Origin: an uncultured Clostridium sp.
Lineage (GTDB): Bacteria > Bacillota > Clostridia > TANB77 > CAG-508
DNA: 57,168 bases
Reading direction: 5' to 3'
Assembly: GCA_900554365.1 (NCBI GenBank)
Contig: USGY01000006.1
Span: forward strand, 1-57,168
Shown here piece by piece: positions 44,740 through 52,242 of this stretch. A program made the position numbers and the translations under genes. Under the pieces are notes generated by a model. It was not told the DNA's origin. It saw nothing but the letters and a program-made list of their open reading frames with translations, and did not search any database. How positions within the stretch are numbered: the first letter of the stretch is position 1; each line of letters opens with the position of its first letter.

Positions 44740-44762
44740 TTGCGTGGAAGGAGTGAAGTGTT

Positions 44763-45060
44763 ATGGAAGATGATATTATTTCTATCTTGTTTGAAAAGAA
44801 AATAGATAGTGATATGTTTAATTTTAGCAGTGAAGAATTAACAAGATGGGAGAAAGCAAAAAGGAAATACAGTGATGAGCTTTTTATGTTTATAGGACAA
44901 AGAGTACATCCAAAGTCTCAAAAAAAATTAGAACAGCTAGTAGAAAAGTATTTAGAGGCAAAAAATCAATGCTTTTATATTGAAAATAAAATGTACTATA
45001 AGTCTGGCTTTGTGGATGGAATGAATTTAATTCATGAATCCTGCAATAATCGGTAAATAA
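44763..45060 (+). CDS. Small hypothetical protein; one CGG +1 site at its last codon
   Basis: Residues 1-96 are fixed: a helical protein with K-M-Y-Y-K-S-G-F-V-D-G-M-N-L-I-H-E, resembling small DUF6809-type ICE proteins. The next codon is CGG (45051), directly followed by TAA. With the rule seen elsewhere the end is N-N-G-K-stop at 45058-45060 (98 residues); read as arginine it would end N-N-R at 45056. This is the only site where both readings give a plausible protein, so it is not evidence by itself. Confidence 0.55.
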
Positions 45061-45134
45061 AAAAGCATATTGAAACTTAATTTATGTTATACTAAAGACA
45101 ACAAGTTTGAACAAAATAAAGGTGTGTGGTAAAT

Positions 45135-45455
45135 ATGGAGAAATATATTATTGATGCTTTTATAAAAAAACATGGAAAAAAGATTTTTAATGATATAAAA
45201 ACTATGATACAAAATGAGCTTAAATATAGTAAATTTGCAGTTGCTTTTAATGATAATTATTTATCTTATATATTTGAAATAGCAACTTATGAATATTGTG
45301 GAATAGAAGATAAAAAAATTCCAACTTTTATAAGTAAAATGGGAAATGATTATACACCAGAAATTTCGTACACAGAACTAAAAGAAATTCACCAAAAGTC
45401 TATACAAGAAATAATAAAGTATTTAGAGAAATCTACCAATAACATAATAGAGTAA
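45135..45455 (+). CDS. Hypothetical protein (106 aa)
   Basis: A 106-residue protein from ATG 45135 (AAGGTGTG site). It is helical, with D-A-F-I-K-K-H-G-K-K-I-F-N-D-I-K and E-L-K-E-I-H-Q-K-S-I-Q-E-I-I. No family known. It is followed by a strong terminator shared with the convergent XRE gene. Confidence 0.45.
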   Translation: MEKYIIDAFIKKHGKKIFNDIKTMIQNELKYSKFAVAFNDNYLSYIFEIATYEYCGIEDKKIPTFISKMGNDYTPEISYTELKEIHQKSIQEIIKYLEKSTNNIIE

Positions 45456-45468
45456 TCCAAAAACAATA

Positions 45469-45495
45469 AAATAGCAGACTTAAATTCTGCTATTT
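45469..45495. terminator. Bidirectional terminator
   Basis: AAATAGCAGA (45469-45478) pairs perfectly with TCTGCTATTT (45486-45495), with T or A runs on both sides. It lies between convergent genes and overlaps the last codons of the XRE gene. Confidence 0.8.
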
Positions 45496-45822
45496 TTGCG
45501 TTTCTTTTATTATAGATATGAATTTAAAAAACATTTTTAATTCTTCTTTAGAACTATTATCTAAAAAGTTATCTATTGTATTTCTAATGTTCAAATGTTT
45601 ATTCTCACATTCACCATATAGAATATAATTAGGATTTGTGCCTGAAGCAGAACAAATTTTATTCAGTGTTTTTATACTAATAAGGATTTCTCCTCTTTCT
45701 AATTTTCCTAGATGATTTTCAGATAGGCCACAACGCTCTGCGAATAATTGTCTAGTTTCATGATATACTTCTTCTCTTATTCTTCTTATTCTTGCTCCAA
45801 TTTTTATTTTATCTAATGTCAT
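45490..45822 (-). CDS. XRE-family regulator
   Basis: A 110-residue protein: I-G-A-R-I-R-R-I-R-E-E-V, then R-Q-L-F-A-E-R-C-G-L-S-E-N-H-L-G-K-L-E-R-G, the full Cro/CI helix-turn-helix. The C-terminal part is helical (K-E-E-L-K-M-F-F-K-F-I). It is divergent to the sigma-like operon and likely a repressor of the element's conjugation or excision genes. GGAGGCGAAAAT precedes its start. Confidence 0.85.
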   Translation of the reverse strand: MTLDKIKIGARIRRIREEVYHETRQLFAERCGLSENHLGKLERGEILISIKTLNKICSASGTNPNYILYGECENKHLNIRNTIDNFLDNSSKEELKMFFKFISIIKETQK

Positions 45823-46049
45823 ATTTTCGCCTCCTTAGCATTTTTGTTCCTATATATGTATATTTTATATGTTATTCTAGGAATATTACACACTCTATGA
45901 AGAATAAAATTCACACCATACTAGGAACATTAAATTGCAGAAAGCCTTACAAAATCGCTTTTTTGTCAAAATGTATTTGTTAAAAAAGTCCGTGTATGCC
46001 AGAAATATCAACATTTTTCGACACATTTTGCACTTGAGATTTTATATAA

Positions 46050-46261
46050 TCTTGGTGGGTTTATAAACCTATTTAGGAAGAATATAAAATTGAAATTGCA
46101 AAAGATTTTGTAATAAACAAACGATAATTAATATTTTTACTAAATAGGATTTATGGGCTCATTTTTTGTATTTTTTAAGGAAGGAGGTTTTTATATTTCA
46201 ATTTGTGTTCCTCTTGAATAGGAGTATGAACCTAAATTTTAGAATTTAGGAGGAACACATT
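46050..46261 (+). promoter_or_regulatory. Structured 5' leader of the sigma-like gene
   Basis: The gap 45823-46261 holds no gene. It contains a perfect palindrome GGTTTATAAACC, a long-range stem CCTATTTAG...CTAAATAGG around a roughly 60-base loop, and a final hairpin. In the last, TGTGTTCCTC (46204-46213) pairs perfectly with GAGGAACACA (46250-46259), closing over the GGAGGAA ribosome binding site. A competing inner stem CCTAAATT/AATTTAGG uses the same 3' region. This looks like translational control of the regulator. Confidence 0.6.
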
Positions 46262-46672
46262 ATGAGTGTTTATAAAAACTATTCCTGTGATACACAAAAA
46301 GAAAGAGAAAAGAGATTTGATAACTTTTTAAACAAAACAATTGTTATGTCTTCAAAAAGATATTTCAAAAAAGAAAACAATATTGGCACAAAAGAAAAAA
46401 CTATTGTAGATAATGCGGATTTTTGTGCTTTTCTACAAGGCTTTATTGACGCTGAAAATTCTTGCTTTGATGATGTTGAAAATAAATTACAATTAAATAG
46501 TGCTTTGAATACGCTGTCTGTTGTTGAACAGGCAGTTATTTTTTTGCTATTTCAAGAAGAACTATCACAAGATGAAGCAGCTAAAATATTAGAAATATGT
46601 TCTAAATCAGTAAGTAGAATTAAAATAAGAGCATTAAATAAAATGAAGAAATATTTGGAAGGAGATGTTTAA
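46262..46672 (+). CDS. Sigma-70 region-4-like regulator
   Basis: A 136-residue protein. The C-terminal half has the sigma region 4 pattern: A-L-N-T-L-S-V-V-E-Q-A-V-I-F-L-L-F-Q-E-E-L-S-Q-D-E-A-A-K-I-L, split here into its helix-turn-helix E-A-A-K-I-L-E-I-C-S-K-S-V-S-R-I and a basic end. It resembles Tn916 Orf7-type small sigma-like proteins that switch on ICE transcription. Its ribosome binding site is buried in a 10-bp hairpin. Confidence 0.75.
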   Translation: MSVYKNYSCDTQKEREKRFDNFLNKTIVMSSKRYFKKENNIGTKEKTIVDNADFCAFLQGFIDAENSCFDDVENKLQLNSALNTLSVVEQAVIFLLFQEELSQDEAAKILEICSKSVSRIKIRALNKMKKYLEGDV

Positions 46673-46673
46673 T

Positions 46674-46862
46674 ATGCGAAATAAAAGTATATATGAATTA
46701 GGAATTTTAGCACAAAAAGGTGATGAACTTGCTATGTTAGAAATAATAGACAGAAAGAAAAAGTTATTAAAAAAGTTTTCTTTTGGAGATGAAGATCGTT
46801 ATCAATACTTGATTTTAAAGCTAATTGAAGGGATTAAAAATTATGATTTTAAAATTTTTTAA
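46674..46862 (+). CDS. Short helix-turn-helix protein (Orf8-like)
   Basis: A 62-residue protein from ATG 46674 (GGAAGGAGATG site; ATG 46665 is inside it): S-I-Y-E-L-G-I-L-A-Q-K-G-D-E-L-A-M-L-E-I-I. The pattern is that of the helix-turn-helix peptide that follows the Orf7-type sigma factor in Tn916-like elements. It probably acts with the preceding protein. Confidence 0.6.
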   Translation: MRNKSIYELGILAQKGDELAMLEIIDRKKKLLKKFSFGDEDRYQYLILKLIEGIKNYDFKIF

Positions 46863-46897
46863 AATTTACGGTAGAATTTTCACAAGATAATTAAGGT

Positions 46898-46975
46898 ATA
46901 TATAGTGAAGGGCAAATTTTAAAGGACACACTATATTTTTACAAAGGCAGATAGGACAAGCTCTTATCTGCTTTT
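46898..46975 (+). ncRNA. Candidate trans-acting riboregulator RNA
   Basis: ATATAGTG (46900-46907) pairs perfectly with CACTATAT (46929-46936) and exposes a 21-base loop containing AAGGGCAAATTTTAAAGGA. The reverse complement of this loop matches the 5' arm and loop of the adhesin leader (9122-9141) with one extra base, and the spoVG, RusA and pilin leaders with more gaps. A second hairpin, GCAGATA/TATCTGC (46947-46971) plus TTTT, would end the RNA. Pairing would free the masked ribosome binding sites. The promoter is unclear, and it could be processed from the 46262 operon. Confidence 0.45.
46947..46975 (+). terminator. Intrinsic terminator after the regulator operon
   Basis: GCAGATA (46947-46953) pairs with TATCTGC (46965-46971), followed by TTTT. 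Confidence 0.6.
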
Positions 46976-47004
46976 GCATAGATTAAATGAAAGGAGCAAA
47001 TACA

Positions 47005-47175
47005 ATGTTTTTTAGATTTGTATTACTAGGTATATCTTTTGTAGTAGTTATGCTTTTAATGGAAGTTGTTTTACCAAAAATAAAATTAAAGCACAGACTA
47101 CACAAAGAATTAAAGGAAAAGAAAAAGAAACAAGAAGCATTTAGAAAAAAGATGAAAGAATTAGAAATTAAGTAA
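47005..47175 (+). CDS. Small membrane protein with basic tail (56 aa)
   Basis: A 56-residue protein from ATG 47005 (AAAGGAGCAAAT site): one membrane helix (about residues 3-24) followed by a strongly charged Lys/Glu helix (K-E-L-K-E-K-K-K-K-Q-E). Function unknown. Confidence 0.5.
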   Translation: MFFRFVLLGISFVVVMLLMEVVLPKIKLKHRLHKELKEKKKKQEAFRKKMKELEIK

Positions 47176-47239
47176 ATTTCTAATAGTCTTGTCATACCTA
47201 AAAAGTGTCGACAAAAAATTAACTCCAATAGGTGATTTG

Positions 47240-47662
47240 ATGAAAACATTAAAAGAAAATATTATAACGCTATTTTACATAGAACATTTAAAAGTAAAGG
47301 AAATAGCTGAAAAAGTAAATACTTCATCTGCATATATAACAAAAATAATAAAACAAGATACTAGATATATTCAAGAAAAAGAATACAGAAAAGCTATCTC
47401 AAAAGATAAGAGAAAAGTTGCTCAAAATAACTTTATTAAGAACAAAAGAGAAAAGCAAAAAATTGATGATAATTACTCTTTCGTGCAATCTCAACATGAA
47501 CAGGCAACTAGAGAATTATCAAAATCAAAACATTTATCAAATGAAAATTATAGAAAATGGAATTATAGTGCCTATAAATACAACCCTTCAAGAAAAAGGT
47601 ACGAATTTGATGAGAAACTTGGTCGATCTATTGATGTACCTAAATATATAAAAGAAAGGTAA
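47240..47662 (+). CDS. Helix-turn-helix DNA-binding protein
   Basis: A 140-residue protein from ATG 47240 (AGGTGATTTG site). The N-terminus I-I-T-L-F-Y-I-E-H-L-K-V-K-E-I-A-E-K-V then S-S-A-Y-I-T-K-I-I-K is a helix-turn-helix. The C-terminus has W-N-Y-S-A-Y-K-Y-N and R-K-R-Y-E-F-D-E-K, a pattern seen in small regulators of Clostridia mobile elements. It may regulate the recombinase genes downstream. Confidence 0.6.
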   Translation: MKTLKENIITLFYIEHLKVKEIAEKVNTSSAYITKIIKQDTRYIQEKEYRKAISKDKRKVAQNNFIKNKREKQKIDDNYSFVQSQHEQATRELSKSKHLSNENYRKWNYSAYKYNPSRKRYEFDEKLGRSIDVPKYIKER

Positions 47663-47670
47663 TATTATTT

Positions 47671-47916
47671 ATGGAAGAAAAATTTTTAAAATTAGTTAAA
47701 CTTGCAGATGAATTAAATGAAAAGCAGGATAAAGTGTATGCAGAAATTGAATATACAGCTAATGATAGTAAAAAATTAGTAATTTCAATAAGGTCAAAGA
47801 AAGACTTCTCATATATTGAAAAATGTGAAGTACAATTAAATGCTTTTTCTATGATTGAATGGGATAATGTTATAACACTATTTGAAACATTTGTAGGAGG
47901 TGCAGTAAATGAATAA
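47671..47916 (+). CDS. Hypothetical protein (81 aa)
   Basis: An 81-residue protein: a helix L-V-K-L-A-D-E-L-N-E-K-Q, then beta strands (Y-A-E-I-E-Y-T-A, K-L-V-I-S-I-R-S). GAAAGG lies upstream, and the end overlaps the next ATG with GGAGGTG inside. Function unknown. Confidence 0.45.
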   Translation: MEEKFLKLVKLADELNEKQDKVYAEIEYTANDSKKLVISIRSKKDFSYIEKCEVQLNAFSMIEWDNVITLFETFVGGAVNE

Positions 47917-48115
47917 AAAGGAGGCTGTAGCCTATGCACAAATCACATTAGATTATATGCAAAGTTCTAAATATAAAGGTGAACTAAATCCTGAAACATT
48001 AGGTATAGAAATGAAACAATGTTTTAAATTGTATCCTAAGGATGTAGCTGTAATGGTGGCAAATAATATTGTAGATACTGAAAAAGAAATTTTGTCTAAA
48101 AAAAATAAATCATAA
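47909..48115 (+). CDS. Hypothetical protein (68 aa)
   Basis: A 68-residue helical protein: A-V-A-Y-A-Q-I-T-L-D-Y-M-Q and V-A-V-M-V-A-N-N-I-V-D. It is coupled to the previous gene by an 8-base overlap. No family known. Confidence 0.45.
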   Translation: MNKKEAVAYAQITLDYMQSSKYKGELNPETLGIEMKQCFKLYPKDVAVMVANNIVDTEKEILSKKNKS

Positions 48116-48155
48116 TTTTTTTGAAAGCCAATATAATTTTTTAAGAGGTGTTGTT

Positions 48156-48293
48156 ATGGAACAAGTAATTACTACTAAAGAAACTAAAAAAGAATATGAA
48201 ATAATCCCATCGTTTAATAACAACGGAGAAACTATTGAAAGTGTGATACAAAGTGCCTTTTTAAAATATCTAAAATACAATGACTATAAGTAA
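48156..48293 (+). CDS. Small hypothetical protein upstream of the recombinases (45 aa)
   Basis: A 45-residue protein behind AAGAGGTGTTGTT: M-E-Q-V-I-T-T-K-E-T-K-K-E-Y-E-I-I-P-S-F-N, then E-S-V-I-Q-S-A-F-L-K-Y-L. Short genes of this kind are common just before the serine recombinases of Clostridia ICEs. Function unknown. Confidence 0.5.
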   Translation: MEQVITTKETKKEYEIIPSFNNNGETIESVIQSAFLKYLKYNDYK

Positions 48294-48309
48294 AACAAAA
48301 AATTATTGC

Positions 48310-48346
48310 TTCAACATTGAGTTTTTTTATAATTGTAATATATAAT
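48310..48346 (+). promoter_or_regulatory. Promoter of the recombinase genes with CTTCAACATTGA box
   Basis: TTGAGT (48317-48322), 18 bases, perfect TATAAT (48341-48346), 37 bases before ATG 48384. CTTCAACATTGA (48310-48321) overlaps the -35, the same box as at 42649. Confidence 0.7.
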
Positions 48347-48383
48347 AAACTCAAAGTGAATACTTATAGTTTAGGAGGACAAA

Positions 48384-50017
48384 ATGTTTCTAAATGTAAG
48401 TAATCCACGCGACTTTAAAGTTGCAATGTATATAAGATTATCTAAGGAGGACGGTGATAAACAAGAAAGTGAAAGTGTAACGAATCAGAGAAATCTAATT
48501 TTGAGATATATAAAAGATAACAATTTAGAGCTTTTTGATGAATATATTGACGATGGTGTAAGTCGGAACTACTTTTGATCGACCTGGATTTAATAGATTA
48601 ATTCGTGATATTGAAGACAACAAAGTTAATATGGTAATAACAAAGGATTTATCAAGACTTGGCAGAGACTATATAAAAACAGGATTTTATATTGAAAGTT
48701 ATTTTCCAGAAAGAAATATTAGGTATATTGCATTATTAGATAATTTAGATACATTTGAAGAAAATAGTAGTGCAAGCGATATAACACCATTTAAAGCAGT
48801 ATTAAATGATATGTATGCAAAAGATATCTCAAAAAAGATTCGTAGTGTTTGTAGGCAAAAAAGAGAAAACGGACAATATATTTCAGCATATCCGCCTTAT
48901 GGATATATAAAAGACACTAGCAATGAATTAGCACATTTAATAGTAGATGATTACGCAAGTCAAATTGTAAAAAGAATATTTGATATGTATATAAATGGAA
49001 TGACAACATGTAAAATTTGTGATGCATTAAATGCTGAAAATATTGAGCCACCTGCTGTATATTTAAAAATGAATTTAGTACATAGATCAGAAGATTATTA
49101 TAAATGGAGACCATCTTCAGTACAAAAAATTCTAAAAAATGAAGTATATTTAGGTAAATTATTACAAGGCAAAACAAAAAAATTAAGCTATAAGAGCAAA
49201 AAGAAAATTGATTTGCCAAGAGAAGTTTGGATTGTCGAAGAAAATGCTCATAAGCCACTTATAGATGAAGAAACATTTGAAAAAGTACAACAAATATTGC
49301 AGAGAAAGTATAACACTAGAAATAGAAACAGAGAATATTTGCTCAAAGGAATAACATACTGTCATAATTGTGGCAATAAACTTAATTTTGTTACTAAAAC
49401 AGAAAAATACAAAGACAAAAAATATGAAAGAAGATATGTTGTTTGTGGTACTGCTAATAAGGGAAAATGTATAAAACAATATAATAATTATGATAAATTA
49501 GAAAAAGAAATACTTGATTATATTAGAAAAGTTTGTATCCTTAACACAAATAGCGAAACATATAAAAAAGTTATTTTGAAAAAGAAAAATGATAATACAG
49601 AAGTTGTAAATGATTATTTATCACATATTAAAGTATTAGAAGAAAAAATTGCATCACTAAATAAAAAGGTAGAACAAATTTATGATGATAGGCTTAATCG
49701 GTGTAATTGATGAAACTGATTATATTAGATATTCTCAAAAATTCTTAAAAGAAAGAAAGCAAGTAGAAGAAAATATTGAATCCTTAAAACAAAAAATAGA
49801 AATAATAACATCTAATGAAAAAAAAGAAGCTACCAATCAAGAAGTAAAAGAAAAAACAAAAAACTTTTTAAAAGCAGATTACATTAATAAGGAAATTCTT
49901 TTTGATATTGTAGATAGGATTGAAATTGATGAAAATAAGAAAATATATATTCATTTCAATTTTCAACAATTAAATATTTATAACGATGAGGAGATAGAAA
50001 ATGTTAGCGTATCATAA
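48384..50017 (+). CDS. Large serine recombinase 1; two CGG +1 sites
   Basis: A 543-residue TnpX/Tn4451-type site-specific recombinase, formed by skipping C at CGG 48564 (Gly61) and CGG 49699 (Gly439). The resolvase domain has the catalytic Ser20 in A-M-Y-I-R-L-S and E-Y-I-D-D-G-V-S-G61-T-T-F-D-R-P-G-F. A recombinase domain follows, then a zinc ribbon (C-H-N-C-G-N, later V-V-C-G...C) and a C-terminal coiled coil. Without the skip translation stops at 48578, leaving no catalytic helix E or DNA-binding domains. The neighbouring recombinase has an ordinary GGT at the position equivalent to Gly61. GGAGGACAAA precedes ATG 48384. Confidence 0.92.
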
Positions 50018-51572
50018 GGTTAATAATATTAATGCAAAGGTTGGTATTTATTTAAGGATTTCATTAGAAGATGGCGATAAACAAGAAAGTAATAGTATAG
50101 ATAATCAAAGAAAACTAATTTACGAGTATTTGCATAAAAATAATTTTGTGAATATGGTTGAATTTATAGATGATGGTGCAACAGGTACTAATTTCAATAG
50201 GAAAGGTTTTAAAGATCTATTAAACAACATAGAAAATGGAAATATAAATACGGTTATAACAAAAGATGTTTCTCGTATGGGAAGAAACTATGTAAAAACT
50301 GGTTATTATATAGAAGACTACTTTGTAAATAAGGGGGTAAGATATATTTCTATTTTAGATGATATTGATACATATAATGAGGTAATAGGAAATGAACTAT
50401 TACCTTTTAGAGCTATATTAAATGACATGTATTCAAAAGATATTTCATTAAAACAAAAGAGTTCTTTAAAAGAAAGAAAAAAGCGTGGTCGTTATATTGC
50501 TTGTTATGCTCCTTATGGTTATAAGAAAAACGAGCAAATTGTAGGGAAACTTGACATTGATGAAGATGCTGCAGAAATTGTAAAGAGAATTTTTAAACTT
50601 TTTTTGGAAGGAAAAGGGACAACAAGTATTGCAAGAATTTTAACTGCAGAAAAAGTACCAACACCAGCTATGCATTTGAATATGAATGCAGATAAAAGTT
50701 CATTATTCTATACAGTTTGGAAAGGAAATTCTGTAAGAAGGATTTTAAGAAATGAAACATATTTAGGATATATGATTCAAAATAAAGAAACAACAATATC
50801 ACATAAAAATCCTACTAGAGTATATCTAAATAAAGAAGATTATATTGTAATACCTAATCATCATGTACCTATTATAAGTAAAGAAGATTTTGACAAAGTA
50901 AATGAAATGTTAGATAATAATAAAAGAACATCTAATAATATGAAAGAAAAAACACTCTTACATGATTTATTATATTGTGATGAGTGTAATAAAAGACTTG
51001 CAAGAAGAGATTGTAAAGGCAAAATTTACTATTTTTGTGCTACAAGAACTGCTTTCCATTTATGCGATAATAGCAATTATCTTTCTTATATAAATATAGA
51101 AGATGAAGTATTAAAATATATTAAAGAATTTTTGAAAAAGTATTCAGACAGGAATTTATTAAGACAAGCCTACATTTCAGAATATAGTAAAAACAAAACC
51201 AAAATAGATGATTATAATGTTACACTATCTACTCTTGCCAAAGAGTTATTGAAAATAAACAACAAATTAGATACCTTATATAATGATAAATTAAATAATG
51301 TAATATCTGCAGATATGTATAAAAAGTATTCTGCTACATTAAAGGAAGAACAAAAAAATTTACAAAATAAAATTAATGAAATAAAAACATATATTAATAA
51401 GGAAGAAAAAATTTTACAATCATTAAATAAGGATGAAAAAATGATTGATGATTTAATTAGTAGATTTTGTGATTTAAAAAGCATTAATCAAGATGTTATT
51501 GATGAATTTATAGAAAAAATCTCTATTGATAAAAATAGAGATTTTCATATAAAACTAAAATTCAATTTTTAA
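50001..51572 (+). CDS. Large serine recombinase 2 (no CGG site)
   Basis: A 523-residue paralogue of the previous protein: catalytic Ser21 in G-I-Y-L-R-I-S, F-I-D-D-G-A-T-G-T-N-F-N-R-K-G-F, V-I-T-K-D-V-S-R-M-G-R-N-Y-V, recombinase domain, zinc ribbon C-D-E-C-N-K...C-A-T-R, and coiled coil. It overlaps the first by 17 bases, with GAGGAG inside the upstream gene. Tandem pairs like this may act as a heteromeric integrase. It is the last element gene before attR. Confidence 0.95.
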   Translation: MLAYHKVNNINAKVGIYLRISLEDGDKQESNSIDNQRKLIYEYLHKNNFVNMVEFIDDGATGTNFNRKGFKDLLNNIENGNINTVITKDVSRMGRNYVKTGYYIEDYFVNKGVRYISILDDIDTYNEVIGNELLPFRAILNDMYSKDISLKQKSSLKERKKRGRYIACYAPYGYKKNEQIVGKLDIDEDAAEIVKRIFKLFLEGKGTTSIARILTAEKVPTPAMHLNMNADKSSLFYTVWKGNSVRRILRNETYLGYMIQNKETTISHKNPTRVYLNKEDYIVIPNHHVPIISKEDFDKVNEMLDNNKRTSNNMKEKTLLHDLLYCDECNKRLARRDCKGKIYYFCATRTAFHLCDNSNYLSYINIEDEVLKYIKEFLKKYSDRNLLRQAYISEYSKNKTKIDDYNVTLSTLAKELLKINNKLDTLYNDKLNNVISADMYKKYSATLKEEQKNLQNKINEIKTYINKEEKILQSLNKDEKMIDDLISRFCDLKSINQDVIDEFIEKISIDKNRDFHIKLKFNF

Positions 51573-51573
51573 A

Positions 51574-51600
51574 TTCCTGTCATTAAGTTACTGCGTCATC
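51574..51600. other. attR of the element
   Basis: Inverted repeat TTCCTGTCATTAA (51574-51586), 10 bases, then the junction CATC (51597-51600) followed by carboxypeptidase codons. Together with attL it predicts a circular attP of about 50 bp and an attB inside the SxN-motif codons of the host gene. Confidence 0.75.
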
Positions 51601-52020
51601 ATTTCCTGAGCAGAGCATTAGTCCATATAATAAATCTTTAACTGTTATTTTATCACCAGTTTTTAAACCTAGTCTAGATCCACCTGTTCCTGCAGATTTT
51701 TTTGATATTTCTACTGTATCTGTTAGATTGCAATTTTCTATAACAATTAAACTTGTCATGATTTTTGTAGTTGATGCCATTTTTCTTTTTTGATTTTCAT
51801 TTTTTCCTACCAAAGTAAGATTGGTATTTCTATCAATTACTACATATGCTCTAGAATTTATATTTGATAAATTATTATCAATGTTTGCAGAAGTGTTTAT
51901 GGAGATTTCATTTAAAGTTTCAGTAGTATCAATATCGTCTGCGGAAACTAAGTTACAATTGAAATTTAAGAAAAATATTATTAAAAGAAAAATGTTAATT
52001 TTCAATATAGATTTTTTCAT
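51597..52020 (-). pseudogene. 5' part of disrupted D-alanyl-D-alanine carboxypeptidase
   Basis: The N-terminal 140 residues: signal peptide (residues 1-27, ends L-V-S-A), then S-R-A-Y-V-V-I-D-R, active-site S-T-T-K in K-M-A-S-T-T-K-I-M-T-S-L, and the SxN motif region M-L-C-S-G-N-D. The frame then runs into the element and stops at 51583. The KTG part is missing, so the fragment cannot be active. GAGGTCTATTAAT precedes the start. Confidence 0.9.
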
Positions 52021-52097
52021 ATTAATAGACCTCTATTTAAATATATCCATCTAATTTAAAAATATGATAATTCAATATGTAATTTAAACTGAAAGAT

Positions 52098-52125
52098 TTT
52101 ATATAATAACATATATGTATGACAA
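52098..52125 (-). promoter_or_regulatory. Promoter of the carboxypeptidase gene
   Basis: On the minus strand TTGTCA (52125-52120), 16 bases, TATAAA (52103-52098), upstream of the 52020 start. Confidence 0.5.
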
Positions 52126-52149
52126 AGTTTTAATATTAAAGGAAAAATA

Positions 52150-52242
52150 ATGGAAAAAAATATTGATGATAAAAAAATATTAATGGTGAAAAGAGATAAT
52201 ATGATTTATGTAAATGATTGTATAGTAAAAACATACAAATAG
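52150..52242 (+). CDS. Very short possible ORF (30 aa)
   Basis: A 30-residue reading frame after AAAGGAAAAATA: M-E-K-N-I-D-D-K-K-I-L-M-V. It may be a remnant or may not be translated. The remainder of 52021-52329 shows only the carboxypeptidase promoter. Confidence 0.25.
   Translation: MEKNIDDKKILMVKRDNMIYVNDCIVKTYK

Larger units (their letters stand above)
78..51600. mobile_element. Integrative and conjugative element (~51.5 kb) inserted in a carboxypeptidase gene
   Basis: Boundaries are inferred from a split minus-strand host gene: its 3' coding part ends at 77 and its 5' coding part resumes at 51597. Both junctions share the tetranucleotide CATC (74-77 and 51597-51600). Joining the flanks across one copy restores S-G-N-D-A-A-V-A-L-A-E-Y in frame. 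Inside each end lies an inverted repeat (90-102 against 51574-51586, 12 of 13 matches), as expected for the two halves of a serine-recombinase attP. The cargo is a full conjugation set (pilin, PrgI, VirB4, VirB6, M23 peptidase, VirD4), DNA-processing genes and two tandem large serine recombinases at the right end. No canonical relaxase was recognised; the Replic_Relax-like gene is the best candidate. Confidence 0.9.

Noticed and set aside
3269..45056. Enrichment of stop codons directly after CGG (CGG-TAA/TAG/TGA) as a frameshift stimulator
   Set aside because: Six of 28 sites have it, about what is expected when GGT is followed by common A- or G-starting codons. No shared upstream Shine-Dalgarno-like or downstream stem element was seen either.
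1322..50017. Conjugation genes as decayed pseudogenes
   Set aside because: All disruptions are of one type, motifs remain perfect between them, ribosome binding sites and overlaps are intact, and genes between them are undamaged. Ordinary decay would include stops, deletions and other indels.
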